From: a virus
Direction: 5' to 3' (one strand)
IMG/VR virus record: IMGVR_UViG_3300024999_000193
Span: 1 to 42,605 of that record
DNA length: 42,605 nucleotides
The notes beneath the pieces are model-generated. The model was not told the DNA's origin. It made no database searches and was given only the letters and a program-made list of their open reading frames with translations. A program made the translations under genes and the position numbers. Shown here one piece after another: positions 35,086-42,348 of the stretch (positions are counted from its first letter, which is position 1; each line of letters starts with the position of its first letter).

Positions 35086-36737
35086 ATACTCCAAAGACCT
35101 AATTTAAAAATGTCCTTTCCGAACGTAGTTACAATGCTATCTGCTGCACTATTAATCCTAGAAATTTCATTCGTAGCACTTCTTACAGATGTAGTTAATT
35201 GTGCAAATTGTAAATTTACTTCTCTAGCAGACCTTCCACCAACTGTACCAAACCTTGCTATACTATCCGTCAAACGATTTGTTTCAGCTACAATCTCTGG
35301 TCTAGCAAAAACAGTATCCGTCCTTCCAACCTGTAAACTTGCTAATTTATTACTCATAGTATCTTGGAATAATGAAATATCATTTGAACTTAGACTTCTA
35401 GGATTAGTAGATGCCATAATTCTCTGTAAATCTTGATACTGCTTTATCTCTAATTTTAAATCAGAAATATTTTGAATTATTCCTCTACGTTGTTCATTTG
35501 AAAGTCCTGTACCCGCAGTTCTTACTTGATTTATTGTATTTATAATCTGTTCATATTTTACATTTAAATTATTTAAGTGTCCTTCATCACTAATACCAGT
35601 AGCAGGAGATGTAAATCCAGTTTGCAATCTTTTTATTTGATTCTCATAAGTTTGCAACCTATTTAACGAAGATTGATTAGCACTTGCATTCCTTTTATTT
35701 TCTGCGTCTGATAAACTATTTGTAACTAATTTTAATTTATTTTTTAAATCAGTCTCTAATTCTAAATATTGTACAGAACGTTGTTGGTCTACTAAATTGT
35801 TATTTACTGCTCTATTTTGAGAAGATGAAAGTCTTGCTGTTTGCAATTGTAGCATTTTCTCTAATTGAGATATTTCTTTAGTATTATCTGTTGGGTTAAC
35901 TTTAGCAAGTTTTTCTTTTAGCGAATATACACTTTTTAATAATTGTTCTTGCTGTCTATATGAATCAGCAATTGCTTTTAATCTCTGTACTTCAACCCCT
36001 TTTGCATTACTCTGTCCTGTATCTTTATTATATTCTGTTTGTGCTGTTTTTAACGTATTGAATAGTTTTGCCTGTTCTTTTAATTCTGCGGTAGTAGTAC
36101 CATTCATCTTGCCTTGATTATATAAATTTGCAGAAGCAGTTATAAAACGTTCTGCACTAATACGCTGTGCTTTATATAGATCAATTAATTTTTGTACAGC
36201 ACTAATTTCTTTTTTAACTGCTTCTGCTTTGCTCTGTGTATCTTTTACAACTTTTTTAGCAGATTCTTGAGATGCCATTTCTATCTTTTTAAATGTCATC
36301 TCTTCTGAACCATTTGTTGTTGTGTTAACATTTACTGTAAATTTACTTGTTTCTTTTATTTTTCCATTAAGTCTATCTACACTAACTTCAAATTGTTTTA
36401 AAGACGCATCAGCATTGCTAAAAACTTGTTTAACTTTAACATTGTCTCCGAGGGTTGCAAAATGTCCTCTTATTTTTTCAATCCCATATAGTATCTTATC
36501 CATTTCATGATTGGCTTCTCCAAAACTTCCAACCTTAATAGATTTATTACTTTGTGACTGTGCCTTTTTTTGAACTTCTTCTATTTTCTGAGTTATTAGT
36601 TGAATATCCTTTGAATCTATATTTAATTTAACCGAAATTGTTTGTGTTATTTGTTTGTTTAAGGCTCTTATTTGTGTTTCAATTTCTTCCTTTGTTGAAG
36701 ATATCTTTGCTTTAATTAATATATTTAAATCATCCAA
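35086..36737 (-). CDS. Tape measure protein, exon 1 (N-terminal 550 residues)
   Basis: The N-terminal part is almost entirely coiled coil: LIKAKISSTKEEIETQIRAL, ITQKIEEVQKKAQSQSNKSI, and later LKLEIKQYQDLQRIM. It ends with ARFGTVGGRSAREVNLQFAQ, then SIVTTFGKDIFKLGLWS, where a tape measure would run on into FYAPFRALQEG; that continuation is found at 34642 after the intron. If unspliced the frame ends 15 codons later at about 35040. The start is a TTG at 36737 with AGAGAGGTGG seven bases upstream. Spliced length would be about 2,097 residues. Confidence 0.85.
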
Positions 36738-36773
36738 ATGAATCCACCTCTCTTTTGTAATTTAGGGCATGAA

Positions 36774-36799
36774 AAATACCCTACCTTCAAAGAGTAGGG
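36774..36799 (-). terminator. Short terminator just before the tape measure gene
   Basis: CCCTAC and GTAGGG form a six-base-pair stem with a nine-base loop, followed by TATTTTTC on the minus strand. It lies between the minor tail gene and the tape measure, where read-through is needed, so it probably reduces rather than stops transcription. Confidence 0.6.
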
Positions 36800-36810
36800 A
36801 GTTAAAAATT

Positions 36811-37293
36811 TTATTGTGCATTAATTCCTTTTGTTCTTAAATATCCTTTTAATCTATTCATATGTTCTTTTGTTTGTTTCATCTCTTCTACCGTTAATTT
36901 CATATATTCAAAAGCTGGAGTATTATAATAAGGATTATATCTCTGGTTTCCATACTCTAATGTAAATGGTAACTGTTCATTATATGGACTACCATCAAAA
37001 GATTGATGAATACCCCACATGCCTTCTGGCCCATCTCTAGGTATTATTTTATCAGCATCTATGTAAATCTTAACCGATATTTCATCACCAATTACAGAAA
37101 CCTTACCTATGGTCAAGGCTCGCAAAACCTCAAATGATCTAATGTACATTGTGTGCTCATTCGCATAAACAGTAGATAAGAGATACTTTTGAACAGTATC
37201 TCTTACATGCCTAGCCATATCATCTTGCATAGCACTTGCAACATTTTTTTTAATGTGGGAAAACAAAGAATTTAAATCTTTAAAGTCAGGCAT
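36811..37293 (-). CDS. Minor tail protein / HK97 gp10-like (tentative)
   Basis: About 160 residues: MPDFKDLNSLFSHIKKNVAS, MARHVRDTVQKYLLSTVY, IRSFEVLRALTIGKVSVIGD, then DGPEGMWGIHQSFDGSPYNE. A helical N-terminus, RSFEVL and a beta middle recall HK97 gp10-type head-tail or tail-completion proteins. I choose the ATG at 37293 (AAAGGGA six bases upstream) over the ATG at 37323. It overlaps the preceding gene by eight bases (ATGCCTGA), so the two are translationally coupled. It sits directly upstream of the tape measure. Confidence 0.55.
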   Translation of the reverse strand: MPDFKDLNSLFSHIKKNVASAMQDDMARHVRDTVQKYLLSTVYANEHTMYIRSFEVLRALTIGKVSVIGDEISVKIYIDADKIIPRDGPEGMWGIHQSFDGSPYNEQLPFTLEYGNQRYNPYYNTPAFEYMKLTVEEMKQTKEHMNRLKGYLRTKGINAQ

Positions 37294-37837
37294 CTTTATT
37301 CCCTTTACTCCAACCAATTGCATCAGTTAAAAATTTAAAACTTGATGGGGATATATTATTTATTTGTTTACTTAGTTTTGGAATCATTTTATTAATTTCT
37401 TTGCTGTCTGGAAGTTTTTCGACAAGTTTACTTAATTGCTTACTAACTACACTTGCTAAACTATTATCAATTAATTGAATCTGTTCAATTTCTTTTCCTA
37501 ACACGTTGATTATAAATTCTTTTTCAGACTCAGGGATTAACTTTATTACTTTATCTATTACCCCATTCTCTTTAATTTCATCATATAGTGCTAAAACATC
37601 CTCCATTTCAAAATTTATGTTTGAGAACTCGTTTACTAATACGTATTCGTATGCAAATTCTTTTAATGCAAAATCAATCTTCTTAATATCTCCCTCAATT
37701 ATACATAAGTCTAATATTTTTTTAATTAATATTTTCTTAGCAGATAGAGATAAATAACCTTTAATCTCTAAAATAGAGTTTATTTCATATCCTTGTTCTC
37801 TAATGGTTTCAATTGTTAATGATATTTGTTCCGTCAT
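37286..37837 (-). CDS. Possible tail assembly chaperone, 183 residues
   Basis: An acidic, helical protein (LTIETIREQGYEINSILEIK, DVLALYDEIKENGVIDKVIK, QLSKLVEKLPDSKEINKMIP). The position, two genes before the tape measure, and the acidic helical nature fit a G-type tail chaperone that keeps the tape measure soluble. No slippery sequence of the X-XXY-YYZ kind is seen at the overlap with the next gene, so a G/GT frameshift product is not supported. It follows the lipoprotein gene by 19 bases and has no recognised family. Confidence 0.5.
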   Translation of the reverse strand: MTEQISLTIETIREQGYEINSILEIKGYLSLSAKKILIKKILDLCIIEGDIKKIDFALKEFAYEYVLVNEFSNINFEMEDVLALYDEIKENGVIDKVIKLIPESEKEFIINVLGKEIEQIQLIDNSLASVVSKQLSKLVEKLPDSKEINKMIPKLSKQINNISPSSFKFLTDAIGWSKGNKDA

Positions 37838-37856
37838 AAATACACTTCCTTCTTTA

Positions 37857-38345
37857 TTATTCGTAATATTTAATTATGTTCTCAACATCCGTCTTAAGTT
37901 TTTGCAAATATTTAACTTTATTAATTTTAGATTCTTCCATGTTCTGATTATAATCTTCCTTACTCAAAATTCCATCATCATATAGCGTTTTAGCATTTTT
38001 CAAAACATATTCATTTGCTGATAATACCTTATAATTTTCTCCAAAACTATAAACATAAAGTTTAAAACCAGATTCTCTATCATTTGATGCAACTATTTTG
38101 GAAAAGTTATCATATTTTAATTCAAATGTCTCTCTTTCTGGAATTTTGTCAGCAATTGCTTGATTGTATAAACTTGCTGATAATTTTGCAATATCATTTG
38201 ATTTACCCGTAAAGGATGAAGTAAATTCTTTAATGTGTTCTTGTTTTAAATTTATAGAAGAAAAAGAAACTTGTTCACCGTTGGAACAACCTGTGATTCC
38301 GAGTGTCAATATGATAACCAATAGATAATTTAGTAATCTTTTCAT
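37857..38345 (-). CDS. Lipoprotein with C-terminal SHOCT-like helix
   Basis: A 162-residue protein with a lipoprotein signal: positive start MKRLLNYL, hydrophobic core VIILTLGI and lipobox ITGC (lipidated Cys20). The mature part is charged and helical (FTSSFTGKSNDIAKLSASLY, later FGENYKVLSANEYVL). The C-terminus LYDDGILSKEDYNQNMEE resembles a SHOCT motif. Phage lipoproteins between structural genes often block superinfection at the membrane (the Ltp type), which is my inference. It lies between the zinc-finger endonuclease and the tail genes. RBS GGAGGA. Confidence 0.75.
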   Translation of the reverse strand: MKRLLNYLLVIILTLGITGCSNGEQVSFSSINLKQEHIKEFTSSFTGKSNDIAKLSASLYNQAIADKIPERETFELKYDNFSKIVASNDRESGFKLYVYSFGENYKVLSANEYVLKNAKTLYDDGILSKEDYNQNMEESKINKVKYLQKLKTDVENIIKYYE

Positions 38346-38431
38346 ATTATTATCCTCCTATGGTTTGTATTTTATAGTTATGACTATTATATGATAAACC
38401 ATAGGAAGTATGCAACAGAATATTGAAATTA

Positions 38432-40273
38432 TTATGTTAATGCTAATTCTTTTATTCTAATCTCTCTTTTAATATCCAACAACCTATCCTCTTCTTTTGT
38501 AAATCCAACTCTCTTTTGATATTTATGTTGACAATTTTGATCACAAAAGAATCTTTTATTGGTAATATACTTATCTTGAATAACTTCAATTTCTTTGTTG
38601 CAATTATTGCACTCCACTTTAAAGCGTTTACGATTTGCTTTTCCTTGACATTCATTACTACAATAGTGATGTTCATTAATGCTATATTTACCAATTAATT
38701 GTTCTGTTTCAATCCCACAACTCTCACAATTAAACGTAATCCATTTATCTAATTGTTTGTGACTCATCTTTTCTTTAACTGTCGTATCAGTAATTTCTCT
38801 AATGTCTTCTGAATCATATTCCATGTACGGAATAATTAATTCATTATTTAGAGTAAGTATTGAGTCAACAATATTATAATTAAACGATTGATAATTGTCC
38901 AAAATACCTTTATTATTAACATATTCTTGAACCAATAGTTTACACAATTCTGTATTATTATTTATATCAAATTCCCATAAGTACAAAATCTCTATTAAAT
39001 GATTGTTCTTAATATATGTATGTTTTGCCTTATCAATCTTAATTCTATTAACCTGTATTTCATAATTTATTTCTTTATAGAATCTAGGATCTGTGTGCCA
39101 GTATTGACCTTGACATTCAATCATCAAATTATGCTCATTTAGATAATTGTCAATCGCATAATATTTACAGTTGTATTCATTGTCATATTCAATATTTAAA
39201 TCACCTAAAATTTTATTAGTCAATAATTGAATGCTAGTATCTGTCTTATTCATTACACCATCAGATAAATTTTTAACAGCTTGTATCCTAGACCTTTCTA
39301 TATTTTCTTCTGTAATCGAAAATTCTTTTGCAAACCAATCTTGTCTACATTTATCAGAACAAAATCTCCTTCCATTTTCTATTTGATGTGGTTTAGCCTG
39401 ATGTTCCAATCCACACCATTCACATGTAATAGTTCTATCTTCAATAGACCATTCATGGTTGTACCCGTTAGCATTTTCCCCTGATAAATTTATAGATTGC
39501 CATTTCCCTTGGCATTGAATTGAGCACATTTTTTGAGTACTTGTTTTAAAACATTCAAAATCTCCTCCACATATTTCACAACTTCTAATCTCATGTGATC
39601 TATTATGTTTATATTCTATCTCACAATCTAAGGAACAATAATTATTTCCATCTCTACTTTGGTATCTTCTATTATAATCTTTACCACAATTTGTACATAC
39701 TATATCTTCATATTTAGGATGCTCTCTGTAATATCCTTTTTTACATTCTTGACAACAAAATTTTTGATCTAGCACATTGTCATAAATATCAAATTCTCCT
39801 TCACAGGAGATACATTTCCCTTTTCCAATTACCCTATGAAAATTTTTACCTTTTTTATATTTATTACTACATGATTTATCACAAAAATGTACTTTAGATG
39901 CTAAATATACAGATGATGGTGTTACCATATCTTTTTCACAGTTATCACAATTACATTTTACTTGTAATGGTGTTCTTCCACTGACTTTTAAATAATTACT
40001 AACAACATCACACAATTCTCTTAAATCTTTATTAAGTAAAGTTGCTATATCATTCAAAAATATTGGTTTCTTATTGATCAAATTGTCTATTATTATAATA
40101 TATTCGTCTATCGTCCATCCGTCTTTAATCGTATAATTCTTATTTCTTTCAAACCATCCACATAGCGTACATTTAGAATCGTAATAGCCTTTTCCTTTTG
40201 AATTAAACTCACTAACTGATTTTTCTTTACCACAAACCTTACATACTTTAGTCTCAACATTAACATTTTCCAT
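38432..40273 (-). CDS. Giant zinc-finger endonuclease with Vsr-like core, 613 residues
   Basis: About nine treble-clef-like zinc sites surround one nuclease core. Before the core are CKVCGKEKS with CTLCGW; CNCDNCEKD with CDKSC; CISCEGEF with CCQEC; CTNCGKDY with CSLDC; CEICGGDF with CSIQC; CEWCGLEH with CSDKC. After it are CESCGIE with CSNEC, and CNNCNKE with CDQNC. The core at about 345-440 reads YYAIDNYLNEHNLMIECQGQ, YWHTDPRFYKE, then VNRIKIDKAKHTYIKN and LIEILYLWEFD, like the PD-(D/E)XK endonucleases elsewhere here. At 613 residues it is nearly twice the size of the others. It follows the structured RNA and terminator of cassette A. Confidence 0.8.
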   Translation of the reverse strand: MENVNVETKVCKVCGKEKSVSEFNSKGKGYYDSKCTLCGWFERNKNYTIKDGWTIDEYIIIIDNLINKKPIFLNDIATLLNKDLRELCDVVSNYLKVSGRTPLQVKCNCDNCEKDMVTPSSVYLASKVHFCDKSCSNKYKKGKNFHRVIGKGKCISCEGEFDIYDNVLDQKFCCQECKKGYYREHPKYEDIVCTNCGKDYNRRYQSRDGNNYCSLDCEIEYKHNRSHEIRSCEICGGDFECFKTSTQKMCSIQCQGKWQSINLSGENANGYNHEWSIEDRTITCEWCGLEHQAKPHQIENGRRFCSDKCRQDWFAKEFSITEENIERSRIQAVKNLSDGVMNKTDTSIQLLTNKILGDLNIEYDNEYNCKYYAIDNYLNEHNLMIECQGQYWHTDPRFYKEINYEIQVNRIKIDKAKHTYIKNNHLIEILYLWEFDINNNTELCKLLVQEYVNNKGILDNYQSFNYNIVDSILTLNNELIIPYMEYDSEDIREITDTTVKEKMSHKQLDKWITFNCESCGIETEQLIGKYSINEHHYCSNECQGKANRKRFKVECNNCNKEIEVIQDKYITNKRFFCDQNCQHKYQKRVGFTKEEDRLLDIKREIRIKELALT

Positions 40274-40327
40274 TTTACAACAACTCGCTTCCTTATTTTA
40301 TTTTATTGTCTACCCGCCCATAATTAT

Positions 40328-40398
40328 AAAAACTAGCAAGAACGATGTGCGAGTTACATCTAATAGTGGGTAATTACTTCCACTACCTCTTGCTAGTA
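40328..40398 (-). ncRNA. Three-way-junction RNA, copy A
   Basis: On the minus strand: closing stem ACTAGCAAGA/TCTTGCTAGT (ten pairs); first hairpin TAGTGG, ten-base loop AAGTAATTAC, CCACTA; second hairpin GATGT, loop AACTCGC, ACATC; then TTTTTAT. Stem bases differ from copy B (26664-26722) but the pairing is kept, and the first loop has the same length and starts AAGT-AT. It lies between the antirepressor terminator and the zinc-finger endonuclease gene. Confidence 0.6.
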
Positions 40399-40459
40399 AA
40401 AATATCTAGTTAAATTAAATTGAGTATAGTTCATTTTGATCCATACTCCCAATCACAAA

Positions 40460-40487
40460 AAGAACCCACTAAAAACAGTGGATTCTT
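40460..40487 (-). terminator. Rho-independent terminator after the P22-type antirepressor
   Basis: AAGAATCCACT and AGTGGGTTCTT form an 11-base-pair stem (one G-U pair) with a six-base loop, followed by TTTG on the minus strand. Its 5' arm shares AGAATCCAC with the terminator at 26752-26783. Confidence 0.75.
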
Positions 40488-40558
40488 AAAATATTCACAT
40501 TTACACAGACAATAAACCAGAAACAAAAACAATTTATTTATGTATTTATATTACTAAC

Positions 40559-41374
40559 TTAATCATCCAAATCACCAAAACTATCTAAATTATAATTAAC
40601 TTTCTTCAACAATTTATCAATAAACTCAATCCCTTTACTAGTCACCAAAGTTTGCACTCTATTAACAATTTCTCCATCATCGTCAGGAATTGTATATTCT
40701 CTAACAACAAATAACTTTTGTTCAAGATATTGTTGTCTAGGAACATTATGCTTTTCTTTATCATTTTTACTTCCGGTCATTAAAATATCATTATATCTTA
40801 AGAATGCAAATAGTCTTGTACGTCCCACCTTAAACGACTTCGCGACTGAATTCATATTTTGACTTCCATTAGCTCCAATAAGTTTGTCAAATGAATTTGC
40901 TTTAGGGATTAATTCTTTATTTTGAAGTTCTAACATTTTTCTTTGTTTCTTTTCTTTAAAATATGCAATTCCTCTTTCATCTTCATCCATATCGAGATAA
41001 TCTTGAATAAATGTCTCTATGTCTGGAAGGAATGCTTTTGCAAGTACATCTTTAGCTTTAAGTTGATAATCAACAAGTTTATCAACTACCTTTTCACTTA
41101 CTAATTTTGGATTAATACCTGCTAACCATAAAGGAAGAAATTCGATTTCAATTACAAAAGTGTCTTGTATTCCACCATTTGAAGGTATGCCCCACTCGGT
41201 ACACCCCTTTGACAATGTTAAATGATCTTTAATTTTATCTCTTTGTTTACGAGAATTTAATCCCAAACCATTACAGACATGATTTATAGAAACATAAATT
41301 TTACCATCTTTATTCTGAATCGCCAACAAACTTGCACCATTAAAATCTACTTCTTTAATCATTAATTCGTTCAT
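40559..41374 (-). CDS. Antirepressor-type regulator: P22_AR_N-like plus KilAC domains
   Basis: A 271-residue protein. The N-terminus (ASLLAIQNKDGKIYVSINHV, CNGLGLNSRKQRDKI) and FLPLWLAGINPKLVSEKVVD match the P22-type antirepressor N-terminal domain. The C-terminal half is a KilAC/ANT-type domain (MNSVAKSFKVGRTRLFAFLR). Antirepressors relieve repression by binding the phage repressor. The gene has RBS GAAAGAGGA and follows a consensus promoter and a ten-residue leader peptide. The corresponding protein in cassette B has a BRO N-terminus instead. Confidence 0.85.
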   Translation of the reverse strand: MNELMIKEVDFNGASLLAIQNKDGKIYVSINHVCNGLGLNSRKQRDKIKDHLTLSKGCTEWGIPSNGGIQDTFVIEIEFLPLWLAGINPKLVSEKVVDKLVDYQLKAKDVLAKAFLPDIETFIQDYLDMDEDERGIAYFKEKKQRKMLELQNKELIPKANSFDKLIGANGSQNMNSVAKSFKVGRTRLFAFLRYNDILMTGSKNDKEKHNVPRQQYLEQKLFVVREYTIPDDDGEIVNRVQTLVTSKGIEFIDKLLKKVNYNLDSFGDLDD

Positions 41375-41441
41375 ATTATTTAATCATTCCTCTTTCTATT
41401 TTAATATTATTTTATTTATTGATTTATACAACCTGACTAAA

Positions 41442-41474
41442 TTACATACCTATATCCGTTGGATCTCTAGGCAT
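41442..41474 (-). CDS. Ten-residue leader peptide before the antirepressor
   Basis: ATG at 41474 has a strong AAAGGGTGGTGAG ribosome site and lies just after a consensus promoter. The product would be MPRDPTDIGM, then stop. About 67 bases separate it from the antirepressor start. It could be an attenuator peptide. Alternatively it may be a remnant of a longer gene, since D.TGM..FGRL is a common start of HNH-type proteins. No product is proven. Confidence 0.4.
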   Translation of the reverse strand: MPRDPTDIGM

Positions 41475-41498
41475 ATATCTCACCACCCTTTCTATTCT

Positions 41499-41527
41499 AT
41501 TATACATGGATAGAACAATGGTGTCAA
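41499..41527 (-). promoter_or_regulatory. Perfect sigma-70 promoter of the cassette A antirepressor
   Basis: TTGACA (41527-41522), 17-base spacer, TATAAT (41504-41499) on the minus strand, followed by AAAGGGTGGTGAG and the leader peptide ATG. Confidence 0.8.
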
Positions 41528-41566
41528 GCAATAAATAAAATAATTCAAAACAATAATTAGAGGAAG

Positions 41567-41584
41567 GGGGATAGTAAAATCCCC
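41567..41584 (-). terminator. Weak terminator-like hairpin after the small acidic gene
   Basis: GGGGAT and ATCCCC form a six-base-pair stem with a six-base loop, followed on the minus strand by a T-poor CTTCCTC stretch. It may separate the small acidic gene from the antirepressor transcript. Confidence 0.4.
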
Positions 41585-41614
41585 ATAATATTCAAACTAA
41601 CTTAACCAAAATAA

Positions 41615-41794
41615 TCACAATCTAACCAAAACAAACATCAAACATTTCCTAACAAATCCCTTAAACAAACCATCCTTAACTAAAACTTCCTCACCATAAC
41701 CTTGTTCCTTATTCTCAAACTCTTCACTATAATAATCTTCATAATTCCATTCCTCATAATAATCATTGCAAGGAAATTCAATAATCTTACCCAT
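41615..41794 (-). CDS. Small acidic, tyrosine-rich protein, 59 residues
   Basis: ATG at 41794, two bases after the stop of the CxxC gene, so translation is probably coupled. The first 40 residues are very acidic and aromatic (CNDYYEEWNYEDYYSEEFEN), followed by a basic, hydrophobic end (FKGFVRKCLMFVLVRL). The acidic, DNA-mimic-like front and small size are typical of phage-encoded inhibitor peptides, but this is inference. The ribosome site is weak. Confidence 0.5.
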   Translation of the reverse strand: MGKIIEFPCNDYYEEWNYEDYYSEEFENKEQGYGEEVLVKDGLFKGFVRKCLMFVLVRL

Positions 41795-41796
41795 AA

Positions 41797-42252
41797 TTAT
41801 ACCAACTCACTTTTTGCTATGTATTCATCACCTATATCCTTACTCATCTCTTTATGCTTATTCCTAATCTCCCTAATCATCCTACGATGTAAACCAATAC
41901 ATCCCTTCTTTATGTCCTTCACAACAACAGAACTATCATTCCCACCACAACCTAAATCTCTACCTCTCACAAACGATTCTATCATATCCTCACGACTCTC
42001 AAACTCTTCAACCATCCACTCTAAATCAAACCCTGCTAATAAATTAATTTCCCTTAACTCACTAATCACATTCTGCAATTCTAAATTAATCTTACCACAA
42101 TTATCACATTCGCACTCGAACCAACTCATAGGATTATAAGTCGAGTAATAACTCCATTTGTAATCACCTCTGCCAGTTTCTGCGTTGGAAAAAATATTAA
42201 GATGTCCACCATAATTACCATCAGTATCCTTAATTACATATGCTTTAATCAT
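41797..42252 (-). CDS. CxxC protein, first gene of the cassette A operon
   Basis: A 151-residue protein: MIKAYVIKDTDGNYGGHLNI, then FECECDNCGKINLELQNVIS (zinc-like CxC..C), and a charged helical end (IGLHRRMIREIRNKHKEMSK). It follows a consensus promoter and is next to the XRE gene, the same slot as the CxxC protein at 27584-28066; the two sequences are different. No family is recognised. The opposite-strand frame here is a shadow. Confidence 0.65.
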   Translation of the reverse strand: MIKAYVIKDTDGNYGGHLNIFSNAETGRGDYKWSYYSTYNPMSWFECECDNCGKINLELQNVISELREINLLAGFDLEWMVEEFESREDMIESFVRGRDLGCGGNDSSVVVKDIKKGCIGLHRRMIREIRNKHKEMSKDIGDEYIAKSELV

Positions 42253-42312
42253 GTTTATGTATCTCCTCTACTCTAATATTTCAAGGCCGTTGGTTATCAA
42301 CCTCTTAATAAT

Positions 42313-42341
42313 ATTATAGAGGATCAAATGGATATTGTCAA
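42313..42341 (-). promoter_or_regulatory. Perfect sigma-70 promoter of cassette A
   Basis: TTGACA (42341-42336), 17-base spacer, TATAAT (42318-42313) on the minus strand. The spacer ends ATCCTC and GGTTGATAA follows the -10 box, as in the promoter at 28120-28148. CCTCT and AGAGG also form a short inverted repeat around the -10 box, a possible operator. Confidence 0.8.
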
Positions 42342-42348
42342 TATCTAA

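Noticed and set aside
37286-37293. Programmed frameshift joining the chaperone-like and minor tail genes
   Set aside because: The overlap is the eight bases ATGCCTGA with no slippery heptamer; ordinary coupled re-initiation explains it.
41702-42139. 145-codon plus-strand frame opposite the CxxC gene
   Set aside because: The minus-strand frame has the promoter, coupled downstream gene and a zinc motif; the plus-strand frame has none of these.
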